Shown: one piece after another, positions 14,101-21,483 of the stretch
How positions within the stretch are numbered: the first letter of the stretch is position 1
Layout of the letters: every line of letters starts with the position of its first letter
IMG/VR virus record: IMGVR_UViG_3300042914_000290
Location: 1 to 21,529 of that record
Direction: 5' to 3' (one strand)
DNA from: a virus
DNA length: 21,529 nucleotides
Made by a program: the position numbers and the translations under genes
The notes under the pieces: model-generated
Seen by the model: only the letters and a program-made list of their open reading frames with translations
Database searches by the model: none
What the model was told of the DNA's origin: nothing

Positions 14101-16730
14101 GCTCGTACTAAATATTCTTCAGGACTCATACCAAAAAACTCATCAGCAGTAATAAGTTCTGTCTGTCTAACAACACGACCAGTATCAGGGTCTACAAACT
14201 CAGTCTGCACTTCTTTCATAGCACGGTCTGCTTGCCGTTGCTGTGCACTTCTAAACTTTGCTGGATTTCTACCAATTACATCAAGGAATTTTTCTTTAAT
14301 AAAACCTTGACTTATGTTAGTACCGCTATATGCTGCGTGGATATTGCTTAACTGCCGTCCCTTGCCGTATAGCAAATCAAATAACATTGCTGGAGTAGTA
14401 ACGTTAGCAAGAACTGTTGCTTCATCAAAGGCTGCTTTAATACCTAACTTAGGAAATAGTAGCCCAAAAGAAAAACCTCGGTTAATAGCCCTAGAAACAG
14501 AGTTGTTGGTTGACCAACCATAACCCATATACCCAAGTTTTTTAATTAAATCTTTGTATACAGGAGTCTTACCATACTTAAATTTAGTAGCACCAACAGC
14601 ACCACCAATTCTGTCATAAATATCTTTAATGACAGTATCAAAAGGTAGTAGTGTTATACCTTCTGTGGTATGAAATAAAGCAGAAGGTCCTGGTGGAATA
14701 GGATTTACGTCATCATAGGCTTTAAAAACATCAGAAGTTTCTACAGTGTAGTCAACTATGCTGGCAGTTTTCTCTGGCATATATCTACCCTGCAATACAG
14801 AGTTGCGATAAGCCAAACCTTCGGCTGTAAAAGCAGCCCCAATAGAGTCAAGATAGATTTTATCCAAGTTAAACATAATATTAATTCTGTCAGTAACAGA
14901 ACTTTTCTTATATAACTGGGCAAGAAACTCAGCACGCATTTTGTCACCCGTAACTAACCGAGCATAGTCACGGAAAAATGGTAAACCTTTATCAACTAAA
15001 GCATCTGACCAAAAAATTTGAGCGCCTTGAGAAGGCATACGTGCCAATAATTCACCAAAAGCGCGGTTTAATTCTTTTGCTTGGTACTTTTTAGGCTTAG
15101 TTAAAGACTGTAATAAAGTTTCATTACGTTCTATCTCGGCTAATATCTCTGGAGTTACAGCCTCATCTGGCGCAATGGTAGGACGCTTAAGAATTTCTTG
15201 CTCTATATCTGTCCAATTTTTAACAGTCTGCTCATCCAGTTGTTTTTTACCAATTACTACATCTCTGTCTAGTCCCTGGAAAATTTTTGTAGCAGTACTA
15301 CGCATACCATTGACCATACGGCGTTGACGATTTTGAAGCGCAACGCTTTCTTCACGCATAGTAAGTAGATTATTTACTTTACCATTGATGATATAGTTGG
15401 TATATTCACCAGTTTCAAGAAAAGATTTATAAGTATCTAGGTCAGTAACTAGTACTTCTTCGCCTTCTTTTTTAACGGTAGCCTTGGTTAAAATACCAAG
15501 CAATACATCATCATCATATTCAGGATGGTCTAAAGAAATCTTTAACCGAGCATTTGCTGCAGCAATTGTTTCTTTATTATCTAAAGCATCACGATAAACG
15601 TTAACGTCTTGAATAAAAGATTCATTCTTTGCAACCCACTGTGGTTCCTTAAATAAATCATCTAGTCGTGCTACCTTTGTCTGCAAGTCCACAGCATTGG
15701 CTAATTCTTCTGCAGTTCTTGCAGCCTTCATAGCATTAAGGCTACGGCTGCCACCCATAGTCATATAGGTCAATGGGTCAATATAAAACGTAGCAGCAAT
15801 ATCTAATCCTGTAGAAGGGTCACCATATCCCTGACCAAACAACTTTTCAGTCTCAAACTCACCAGTTTTTTCATTACGTTTAACACCACGCATACCACCA
15901 ATAGATAAAACCGCAGATGCTAAAGTATCTTTAATAGTGTCTTGAGTTGTTGGATTTTCTTTAAAAGGAGCAAATCCATTAGCCCAGTCTGTAATAAGAG
16001 TACCTAGATTAATTTTCTTACTACGGTATCTATCTATTACTTCTTGAAATTCTGGAGTTCCAACTTTAAAGAAAGCATTAGCCATATCATCATCAATGGC
16101 TCCGTACTCTTTAAAAATTTCATAATAACTTTTACCGTCTATAATACCACGGGCTAATACACCAGTAGCGTTATTATATTCTTCATCTAATTTTTCAATA
16201 CCTGGTTGGTTCCATTTATTGTAACCATTCCAGCCATCTTTCCAAAAGTCTTTACTTGTTATTTGTTCTAGAGCAGACGGTTCTCCCATTGCTGCTCTGA
16301 CAACTTCACGTTGCTTATCTGCAACGTTCATAAGATTAAGGGCAGTATTTTCAACAGCACCAATCCAAGCACTACCAACTTTATTCAAAGTACGTAGTGG
16401 GTCAGATATTAATTGAAGCAGATAATTATTTTCTTTAGAAAATACTTTTTGTAAGAAACTCTTATCAGGTTTTGCATACTCAGCCTCTGGGTTAATATCC
16501 AATAAACCTCTTTGAATTACTGGACTAAGGCGTGCAAAACTATCCCGTGCTGCCCGAAGGTCTGGGTCAGAAGATAAAAATGAATTTAAGTTCATTAGTT
16601 TTTCTAATGAGTTTAAAGTAGCACTTTCTTCTGGCGTCCAGTTGCCAGCGGTACGAACCTGAATAAGTTCGGGAGAATTTTGTAATGTCTCCACATTAAT
16701 AGTAACGGGAACAAAGTCTCTAATTGACAT
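11175..16730 (-). CDS. Giant virion protein, probable internal or ejected protein, 1851 aa
   Basis: ATG at 16728-16730, three bases after the preceding stop; no clear Shine-Dalgarno is present, so coupling to the upstream gene is likely. The product is the largest here and is mostly helical and soluble-looking. Seen in order: KENNYLLQLISDPLRTLNKV near 100; an alanine-rich pair of helices with SAVLSIGGMRGVKRNE near 270-290; a long charged helical middle; PGPSALFHTTEGITLLPFD near 680; MRYVFHGSGTAFNEDLLKLI near 1060; RVVGRFIRATEDFAKRAIRW near 1280, followed by GSGITYDDQDGNKYVVIPND; and LYTFTGPNIAIPVTGIRDLL near 1400. The weakly hydrophobic stretches could be membrane-interacting. No polymerase, lysozyme or protease motif was recognised. 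Length and place among virion genes fit a protein packaged in the head and ejected with DNA, like T7 gp16 or N4 virion RNA polymerase in size only. The role is inferred. Confidence 0.7.
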   Translation of the reverse strand: MSIRDFVPVTINVETLQNSPELIQVRTAGNWTPEESATLNSLEKLMNLNSFLSSDPDLRAARDSFARLSPVIQRGLLDINPEAEYAKPDKSFLQKVFSKENNYLLQLISDPLRTLNKVGSAWIGAVENTALNLMNVADKQREVVRAAMGEPSALEQITSKDFWKDGWNGYNKWNQPGIEKLDEEYNNATGVLARGIIDGKSYYEIFKEYGAIDDDMANAFFKVGTPEFQEVIDRYRSKKINLGTLITDWANGFAPFKENPTTQDTIKDTLASAVLSIGGMRGVKRNEKTGEFETEKLFGQGYGDPSTGLDIAATFYIDPLTYMTMGGSRSLNAMKAARTAEELANAVDLQTKVARLDDLFKEPQWVAKNESFIQDVNVYRDALDNKETIAAANARLKISLDHPEYDDDVLLGILTKATVKKEGEEVLVTDLDTYKSFLETGEYTNYIINGKVNNLLTMREESVALQNRQRRMVNGMRSTATKIFQGLDRDVVIGKKQLDEQTVKNWTDIEQEILKRPTIAPDEAVTPEILAEIERNETLLQSLTKPKKYQAKELNRAFGELLARMPSQGAQIFWSDALVDKGLPFFRDYARLVTGDKMRAEFLAQLYKKSSVTDRINIMFNLDKIYLDSIGAAFTAEGLAYRNSVLQGRYMPEKTASIVDYTVETSDVFKAYDDVNPIPPGPSALFHTTEGITLLPFDTVIKDIYDRIGGAVGATKFKYGKTPVYKDLIKKLGYMGYGWSTNNSVSRAINRGFSFGLLFPKLGIKAAFDEATVLANVTTPAMLFDLLYGKGRQLSNIHAAYSGTNISQGFIKEKFLDVIGRNPAKFRSAQQRQADRAMKEVQTEFVDPDTGRVVRQTELITADEFFGMSPEEYLVRAAIAKYGSKLNDQEVEWLVEDYMLNGNAADAMVGSIIGATFGEAVTEANLARQVYGASPLTLAIEAKGLEILGKPVWDKFNKLKTAERTLAHYRYFYLLFAKNEKYGINFGDLFVQNNALRTAKDVDNFVKYGMSRVGWNVDNPKPDIAQMFNDRFGQVSTLRAMGMSERDISEALIVNAAKEMRYVFHGSGTAFNEDLLKLIQDKLWTAKEKVGKASYYEEKKMLERERAGGATTTVSSAELKRRREWERKQVQPSTQIGNITFEEFEKATANYPIKGQIQTDINFDDLGVVPEQGFVDRMMVKGYEFMDRQVNDVIRSDIYRLKVLDERAKLKPDQEMLTKTLIENGSDADIAAIQAAGIMANQARHNSSNTILKYVDNPQVRSQLAFNMRVVGRFIRATEDFAKRAIRWVARHPVSIPWRLGHLSHATDGSGITYDDQDGNKYVVIPNDGVFWQDVAPAIVMLANPPYAAIGAYKGIKDGNWGFFKQAEWNQYTMKVSLLNPSYSEGAGLYTFTGPNIAIPVTGIRDLLVGLGTKLQSKEIYNFGLSIDNILLGEVSDNTNLFRATIPPALANYYKAFVGEYKDNQGVIAAYQAISYMQYNPETAKTPADFLNDKGEYDPSKAQEFLDEWRIQTANVLAQKAAFNTIFGAPLQPGQPGIPGYLRKNQVVTLTKEYGDILRGLLQFNQENGFVIEDPYSVAVSLHAQYRPGKLIFQVSKGLNESKVAINYSKETLDWAITNKKFIEKYPTAAWAFAPNIGEYDPKVITYMQAADLLPPNENPFDWNNKALKEYIERTAVAKLMSEYYQYDKNVDVLLNDPNNPNRNFVDYRKEVRDKANAEKERLLNTNPLLRSVFGTRGFVTVEGLRDQFAELKNIVNKKEYPAGFSETNKKLLETMVRASNELLIATQSNTVDNQYMGNTVLQQQLDAAYERLNKLASTNAILSEAWSGIIRPLLDKSYNTPLTIVRKPGD

Positions 16731-16733
16731 AGG

Positions 16734-17132
16734 TTATTTATTCAACTTATTGTATAGAAATTCCATTACACCACTATTGTCATACTGCATTGCTTTTTCT
16801 ACAGTCTGCAATAAAGATGGAGCCTGTGAAACTACACTACTAAGACCAGGACCAGCACCCCAATCAGCACCAAAAGAAATTGGTTCGTCTTTAAATTGAG
16901 TTGGTTCATTTAATCCAACAATAGGTTTAAGAGGACGTTGTGGTACTTCTGTTACCTCAGCCATAGGCGCTGCGGTTTGTTGATTGTATGTTGCTTCACC
17001 TTGTCCATATGGCAATCCTGAAATATATGTAGCAGGTTGCGAAGGTGAACCATCAGTACGTTTGCTTAGTGAACCAGGACCAGATACAACTGCTGGATTA
17101 GTAGGTGCTTGATAACCGCCAACTCCTGCCAT
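16734..17132 (-). CDS. Pro/Gly-rich small protein, 132 aa, function unknown
   Basis: ATG at 17130-17132 shares one base with the preceding TAA (TAATG). The first 100 residues are low-complexity and probably disordered: MAGVGGYQAPTNPAVVSGPG, then SGLPYGQGEATYNQQTAAPM and PQRPLKPIVGLNEPTQFKDE. The last 35 residues are helical (LLQTVEKAMQYDNSGVMEFL, then YNKLNK). From memory, small phage proteins near the portal with a MAGVGGYQ or similar glycine-rich start and a helical C-terminus are fairly common in actinophages. A flexible linker between portal-proximal components is possible. No catalytic features are present. Confidence 0.7.
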   Translation of the reverse strand: MAGVGGYQAPTNPAVVSGPGSLSKRTDGSPSQPATYISGLPYGQGEATYNQQTAAPMAEVTEVPQRPLKPIVGLNEPTQFKDEPISFGADWGAGPGLSSVVSQAPSLLQTVEKAMQYDNSGVMEFLYNKLNK

Positions 17133-17392
17133 TAATCGTCATCCTCCTCAAAATCATCTAACGGATTTTTAATTGGGTCTTTAGGGTCTACTATCCAATC
17201 AGGATAACTTGACCTATCCATAGCAAATGCCATTGCAGTTCCTTCATCAAATCCTGCCCGAACACAAGCATCATAAACTTCTTTTGCAGCAATAGCCCAA
17301 AAATCAATCTTTACTAGTACAGGCTCTTTAGTCGTTCTTTTGCGCTTTGGTTGTGGCTTAGCCTTTTTGCTTACTCTCTTACGCGATGGCAT
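17132..17392 (-). CDS. Small charged protein after portal, 86 aa
   Basis: ATG at 17390-17392 with a perfect GGAGGT at 17397-17402 formed by the last codons of the portal gene, four bases before the start. The N-terminal 25 residues are strongly basic (MPSRKRVSKKAKPQPKRKRT). A central helical part contains FWAIAAKEVYDACVRAGFDE and GTAMAFAMDRSSYPDWIVDP, and the end is strongly acidic (DDFEEDDD). From memory, the helix-loop pattern Y.A..RAGF.E..A.A...DR.SYPDW is shared by small proteins found just after the portal in actinophages. The basic and acidic ends might bind DNA and a basic partner, respectively, but this is only inference. Confidence 0.78.
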   Translation of the reverse strand: MPSRKRVSKKAKPQPKRKRTTKEPVLVKIDFWAIAAKEVYDACVRAGFDEGTAMAFAMDRSSYPDWIVDPKDPIKNPLDDFEEDDD

Positions 17393-17394
17393 TA

Positions 17395-19146
17395 CTACCT
17401 CCGAGTTACAGTTCGTGCACTAGCGCTAGCCTGACCACCTAATGTTAAGTTAGATAATAAACTTTGTAGAGATGGCGCTGCTTCTGGTGCTGCCCCTTGA
17501 GGAGCGCCTCCCACTGGCGCAGCGGGAGCAGGGGACGGTTGCTCAACCTGTGGAGCGCCAGCAGGAGGTAATTCTGGTGCAAATACTTCTTCAACTGCGT
17601 CTTCAATAGCCACGCCTTTCTGGCGTGCTTTAATAACGTCAGCCACCTTTTTGATTACCATAGATGGGTCCCCACCCTGCACAGCCATTTGTGGGATGGC
17701 TTGTGTATAGGCTTGTAGAGATTGCACTAGCGACTTACGCATATTCTCAATCTCAATCTTTTCTTGTTCCTGCGTTACGTTAATACCAAAGGGTAGTTCA
17801 CGCATAGCCAAATCTGTAGAAATTAAACCGCCACCAAGTGCTTGTAGCATAAAGATAAGACCCTGTGCAGGATTAAGTCCTGCAAGCATTCCGTAGCGAA
17901 CATCAGCAGAATAATCTTTCTTAATATCTTTTGCTGGCTTATATGTAATCTGGTACGGGCTACCAGCATCTACACCACGGATAGTCTTTTCATAATCAAA
18001 AAACTTCTCATCAACTTCAAAGCAGACAGAGATAACATCTCGTAGCGCTGAAGCAAAGATAGCCTGAGCAGACTTGACCTGTGTGTCAAAGCCTCCCATA
18101 AGTGCCTGCACACCTTGTCCCGTGATAATGCTGGCATCAATGTTTCCAGTACGTCCCTCTGGATAACGTGTACCTGTTCTAAGTTCTTGTTGAAGTAACT
18201 GTTGTTCAGTGAATGCTCCAGGTGGAATGTTAAGGTCTACACGGCGTACACCTGCTGGGTTAGCGGTGCGAATAATCGCATCTCCACCCATCTCCATTTC
18301 GTTAACATCTTGCGGTAGAACAATTGGTGCTTGTACGGATTTTTCCGCTGCTTCCATCGCAAGTAATGCGAACCTGTTGCGAAGCAACTGAATACCGAGC
18401 ACGTCATCAAACTGTCCACGCATCTCGCCGTCAATAGAAGGACGGCGTGCTACAACTACCATCATCTTGCCAATTGGGTTCTTGGCTTGTGATAGGACTA
18501 GGTTGTTGCGTTCTGGCACATACAAGATAGATTGCTGTTCATCATAATAACGAACAACTTCTAACTGGTAATTCATATCGCCCTTGTACATTTCTTTGCC
18601 AAGGAGGATATGTGCATACTCAGGGAACTGTGATGCTAGTTCTCCTGCTGCCATATAGTAGCGTTTTGCAAAGGCAATGCAGCGTCCATAGCGGTCAAAC
18701 TCTGGGTAAGCGCCCACTGGGTTTTCTATACGGATACGCGGCAGCCCTGCTTCTTCGTCCAACTCTATAACGAATGGAACGAAACCGAATGTGATGTAGA
18801 GGTCTGCGCCTGTGTACATCTGGACTTGTAAGTCCGAATGAGCAAAATAGTTAGTAGCAATGCGAGTACGTGTATCAGCAAATTTGCGAGCGCGGTCATT
18901 AGCCTGATTCGCCGCGGAACAGTTGACTGACGGCAAAGGCGCCATAACTTCTGATAAGTCTCTTGCAACAATATCAATAAAATTTGCAACGACATTAGCA
19001 TCTACACCTTCAGGAAAGAAATCTGGATAGACAGTTGCAATCTGTCCTTTACGGACAGCAAGAACGTCTTGTTGGCGTGAGTCACGCTCAGCAGCACGTT
19101 CACGTAGATTTTCTACACGTGCCGAGATTTGTTCTATTGACAGCAT
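17395..19146 (-). CDS. Portal protein, 583 aa
   Basis: The portal forms the dodecameric ring at one capsid vertex through which the terminase pumps DNA and to which the tail attaches. The frame is open to an ATG at 19194, but that start has no ribosome-binding site and overlaps the terminase gene by 41 bases. The ATG at 19144-19146 has AGGA six bases upstream, overlapping the terminase stop TAG, and is chosen. The N-terminus is helical (IEQISARVENLRERAAERDS), followed by a mixed region (IDIVARDLSEVMAPLPSVNC) and AGADLYITFGFVPFVIELDE-type beta segments. Near residues 310-370 lie PAGVRRVDLNIPPGAFTEQQ, RTGTRYPEGRTGNIDASIIT and QALMGGFDTQVKSAQAIF, the part I use to recognise the portal. The last 75 residues are Pro/Ala/Gly-rich and probably disordered. 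The gene directly follows the terminase, the usual portal position. Confidence 0.88.
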   Translation of the reverse strand: MLSIEQISARVENLRERAAERDSRQQDVLAVRKGQIATVYPDFFPEGVDANVVANFIDIVARDLSEVMAPLPSVNCSAANQANDRARKFADTRTRIATNYFAHSDLQVQMYTGADLYITFGFVPFVIELDEEAGLPRIRIENPVGAYPEFDRYGRCIAFAKRYYMAAGELASQFPEYAHILLGKEMYKGDMNYQLEVVRYYDEQQSILYVPERNNLVLSQAKNPIGKMMVVVARRPSIDGEMRGQFDDVLGIQLLRNRFALLAMEAAEKSVQAPIVLPQDVNEMEMGGDAIIRTANPAGVRRVDLNIPPGAFTEQQLLQQELRTGTRYPEGRTGNIDASIITGQGVQALMGGFDTQVKSAQAIFASALRDVISVCFEVDEKFFDYEKTIRGVDAGSPYQITYKPAKDIKKDYSADVRYGMLAGLNPAQGLIFMLQALGGGLISTDLAMRELPFGINVTQEQEKIEIENMRKSLVQSLQAYTQAIPQMAVQGGDPSMVIKKVADVIKARQKGVAIEDAVEEVFAPELPPAGAPQVEQPSPAPAAPVGGAPQGAAPEAAPSLQSLLSNLTLGGQASASARTVTRR

Positions 19147-19151
19147 CTGTT

Positions 19152-19155
19152 TCCT
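19152..19155 (-). promoter_or_regulatory. Ribosome-binding site that sets the portal start
   Basis: AGGA on the minus strand overlaps the terminase TAG stop and lies six to seven bases before the ATG at 19146, giving a stop-restart junction. The longer alternative start at 19194 has no such site. The same TAGGA overlap of stop and ribosome-binding site is seen before the genes at 5680 and 3077. Confidence 0.65.
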
Positions 19156-21037
19156 ATCCGTATGTCTGTTGCCATTGCTCTGCAAAGGCTTCATCTAGAT
19201 TAATACTTATACGTCGTTCTTTCTGCGCTCTTGTTGCCCAGCGGTTGTTAGCCCACCTTTGCACGTTAGAGTTTTGCTGCATAAATTCACGACAGCGAAT
19301 AACACCAAACCATAACGCCATCACACAGTCAGTCTTACCTCTGGTATCAGGCTTCCAGGTTATAAGTTGTTGAACTAAAGCCTTAAGCCCCTCAGAAGAT
19401 TCAGTACTTGGGAGTTCAAGGATGTTGTTTTTCTGAAACTTTCCGTCACGAGAAGTTCCGAACAGCGTTGACATTGAGGCAACTCCAAAGTTTGTGTCCC
19501 ATTTGTTTTTGCCTGTGAAGTGAGAATTAAGTCGTACACCGTGAGAAGCAAGCCAGTTTCGTAGGTCGTCGTCAAGGGAGTACGCTTTTTGGTGTGCGTT
19601 GATTTCAACTCGGAACTCTTGCGGTTTATACGCCAACGTAAAATCTTCAATTGCTTGCCTAATCTTTTGTGGTGTTGGTTCTGCCATATTCAAACAGTCC
19701 AGCACATAAATCTTGCCATCGTGTCTGTTATATGTCATAGCAACAAAAGCAGCGTTACCAGACATAGCAGGGTCAAAGCCTATGACGGTGTAACCTTCAA
19801 CAGCGTTAGGATGTCCTGCAGCACCAGGTCTTAGGTTGCCACGCTTACGCATTCCGTTGATAGAACCTTGTACTAACTCAGGCGGGAAGATAGAGTCTTC
19901 TGTGACATCTTCTTGCTGGTAGACTAGTGCCCACGTAGATGGAGTCACCTCTCCTCTACGTCTGGCTAATGTCGGTCCGTCCCATTTCGGGTATAGCCCT
20001 TGCTCGTCAGGTGTTTCATCATCGCCATCCCACGGAGTGTCCGACTTTGCCCAGAGAGTAACCCAGTCTTTCGGCTTCTCCCCATACTCCAGAACAGCAG
20101 GCATACCCATATACGTAAATGGGCTTTTGCCCCCTGACCAATGCTTCGGGTCACGGAGTTCTTTATAAAAGTCTGACGGCGCAATTCTTGTCCCTACTAC
20201 TAGCAATTTACCATTTTTGCCAAGACGGGTAATAACTTCTTTTTGTAGCCAGTTAATCTGCTTCTCATACTCGTGAGCGTTAGCGGTAGTGATGCAGTCG
20301 TCTAGAATGATGAGGTCGGCACGGGCACCGTAGATTTGACCCCCCATACCGAGCGCCTGAATAGTCGGGTCTTTTTCCGATGAATTACGGGCATCGCTTC
20401 CCAAGTAGACGGTATCAACACGCCAGGTATCAGAGTCTTCTTTCCATCCCCCTTCTGGTCCGAATGTTGTCTGCAACTTCAACCAGCGCGGGTGGCTTAA
20501 CCTTTGTTTAATTGCGTACACGAATTCCCGTGCTTTGATAAGCGTCTTAGAAACTACGATGATTCTAACGTTGGGATTAAGTGCGATGCGGTAAGTAGAG
20601 TAGTTCACCGTAATCACGGTGGACTTAGCGTGCTCAGGTGGCACGTTTATGAGTAAGCGGTTTGGGTCGCCTTTTTCATAAATCATATTAGGGTGTAGCC
20701 AAGAAGGCTCCCTATCTTCCAGCAGGTCTACCCAGTCTTGATGGTGGGGAAAGACCCTCTGGTCTAAAAACATTTCAGAGAACTGCGGGAAGGATATATC
20801 CTCACGGGCAATCCCCAAAGCCTTAATAGAACGCTCTTTGGCGTTCTCCTTTGCCTCAGCCAGATTGGCGGCAAATTCTTTATCTCGCATCATCCAGATG
20901 CGAACAGTGTCGGGCTTTTTGCCCAACTGCTCCATAGCCCTGTGTACAGACATACCCTCGGCTACAAGGGCTAGAACTTTAGCCTTGGCTTCAGCCATAG
21001 CCTTTGTCCTAGGATTGTTAGCCTTCTGAAAAGTCAC
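19154..21037 (-). CDS. terL: Terminase large subunit with N-terminal helix-turn-helix domain
   Basis: This is the DNA-packaging motor. The frame starts with GTG at 21037 (GGGA seven bases upstream); an in-frame ATG at 20998 with AGGA eight bases upstream is an equally good or better start and would remove 13 residues. Residues about 15-65 (VLALVAEGMSVHRAMEQLGK, then VRIWMMRDKEFAANLAEAK) look like a helix-turn-helix of the kind found in small terminase subunits. The ATPase has Walker A VPPEHAKST (132-140), Walker B LIILDD (242-247) and the coupling motif VVGTR (280-284). The RNase H-like nuclease has FDPAMSG (D422), VLDCLN (D447), RVEIN (E478) and KTDCVMALWF (D570). Total length of 627 is slightly above the usual 450-600, explained by the extra N-terminal domain. 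No separate small subunit gene is visible in this window. Confidence 0.94.
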   Translation of the reverse strand: MTFQKANNPRTKAMAEAKAKVLALVAEGMSVHRAMEQLGKKPDTVRIWMMRDKEFAANLAEAKENAKERSIKALGIAREDISFPQFSEMFLDQRVFPHHQDWVDLLEDREPSWLHPNMIYEKGDPNRLLINVPPEHAKSTVITVNYSTYRIALNPNVRIIVVSKTLIKAREFVYAIKQRLSHPRWLKLQTTFGPEGGWKEDSDTWRVDTVYLGSDARNSSEKDPTIQALGMGGQIYGARADLIILDDCITTANAHEYEKQINWLQKEVITRLGKNGKLLVVGTRIAPSDFYKELRDPKHWSGGKSPFTYMGMPAVLEYGEKPKDWVTLWAKSDTPWDGDDETPDEQGLYPKWDGPTLARRRGEVTPSTWALVYQQEDVTEDSIFPPELVQGSINGMRKRGNLRPGAAGHPNAVEGYTVIGFDPAMSGNAAFVAMTYNRHDGKIYVLDCLNMAEPTPQKIRQAIEDFTLAYKPQEFRVEINAHQKAYSLDDDLRNWLASHGVRLNSHFTGKNKWDTNFGVASMSTLFGTSRDGKFQKNNILELPSTESSEGLKALVQQLITWKPDTRGKTDCVMALWFGVIRCREFMQQNSNVQRWANNRWATRAQKERRISINLDEAFAEQWQQTYG

Positions 21038-21089
21038 AGAACTGTCCCATCTACAATAGTCAGTACAGTCAGAACAGACAGTTAGAAAC

Positions 21090-21165
21090 AGATAGTAGAT
21101 ACAGTCTGTAACGCAAGCCCTAAAGGCTTGCTACTGTACGGGACTATAAATAGTCCCTACTATCT
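21090..21165. other. Three-way-junction inverted-repeat structure
   Basis: Twenty-eight perfect base pairs arrange as a three-way junction. Outer stem: AGATAGTA (21090-21097) with TACTATCT (21158-21165). Second arm: TACAGT (21100-21105) with ACTGTA (21133-21138), extended after an internal loop by GCAAGCC (21113-21119) with GGCTTGC (21125-21131), loop CTAAA. Third arm: GGGACTA (21140-21146) with TAGTCCC (21151-21157), loop TAAA. Junction strands are two, one and zero bases. The structure is the same in form on either strand, and it would lie in the 5' leader of the terminase message. It is not a tRNA: loop sizes and invariant bases do not fit. Confidence 0.65.
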
Positions 21166-21309
21166 ATTAATCCGTTCAAACAGCCATTCCGAACGCTTTT
21201 TTAGCAAAGTGTTACCTAACTCACAGAATAGGCTATTTAAAATAGGACATAATAGGACAGAGCAGGGGCATAGGGTTTGTACGGGAAAATAGTTTCTGTA
21301 GTTACTCAT

Positions 21310-21318
21310 ACTATAACA
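21310..21318 (-). promoter_or_regulatory. Candidate extended -10 promoter for the structural operon
   Basis: Minus-strand TGTTATAGT contains an extended -10 TG, one base, then TATAGT (five of six to consensus). No good -35 box is present at 15-18 bases. Transcription would begin near 21303, giving a leader of about 265 bases that contains the three-way-junction structure. Sequence match only. Confidence 0.3.
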
Positions 21319-21336
21319 GCACAGATTTAAACAGTC

Positions 21337-21419
21337 TGGGGTCATTCAGACCCCATCCTGTTTGGCTGTCGCCGTACTGCTACAGTCTGGTGGGAGACTG
21401 GTAGGCAGTCTGTCTGCCT
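21337..21419. repeat. Cluster of three hairpins with CAGTCTG arms
   Basis: Hairpin one: TGGGGTC (21337-21343) with GACCCCA (21349-21355), loop ATTCA. Hairpin two: CTA-CAGTCT (21380-21388) with AGACTG-G-TAG (21395-21404), loop GGTGGG, one bulged G. Hairpin three: AGGCAG (21403-21408) with CTGCCT (21414-21419), loop TCTGT; it overlaps hairpin two by two bases, so the two compete. None is followed by a clear T-run on the minus strand, so they are not obvious terminators. Confidence 0.6.
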
Positions 21420-21483
21420 CGCTTATAAACTACAGTTTCTGGCGCTCGGACTATTAATATTAAAATCTAAAAGCCAATGCTAA

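Noticed and set aside
14660-14700. LFHTTEG in the giant protein as a possible ADP-ribosyltransferase motif
   Set aside because: Only a loose likeness to the HGT motif of such enzymes; the expected following segments and catalytic glutamate region could not be found.
21090-21200. tRNA-like cloverleaf with a GTTCAAAC T-loop-like stretch
   Set aside because: The anticodon-like loop has the wrong size, the stretch GTTCAAAC is not flanked by a stem, and there is no acceptor stem of seven pairs.
21160-21345. A 61-codon minus-strand frame with many cysteines in the terminase leader
   Set aside because: It lies across hairpins and AT-rich repeats, has a composition unlike any neighbour and only a poor ribosome-binding site. 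It remains a remote possibility as a leader peptide.
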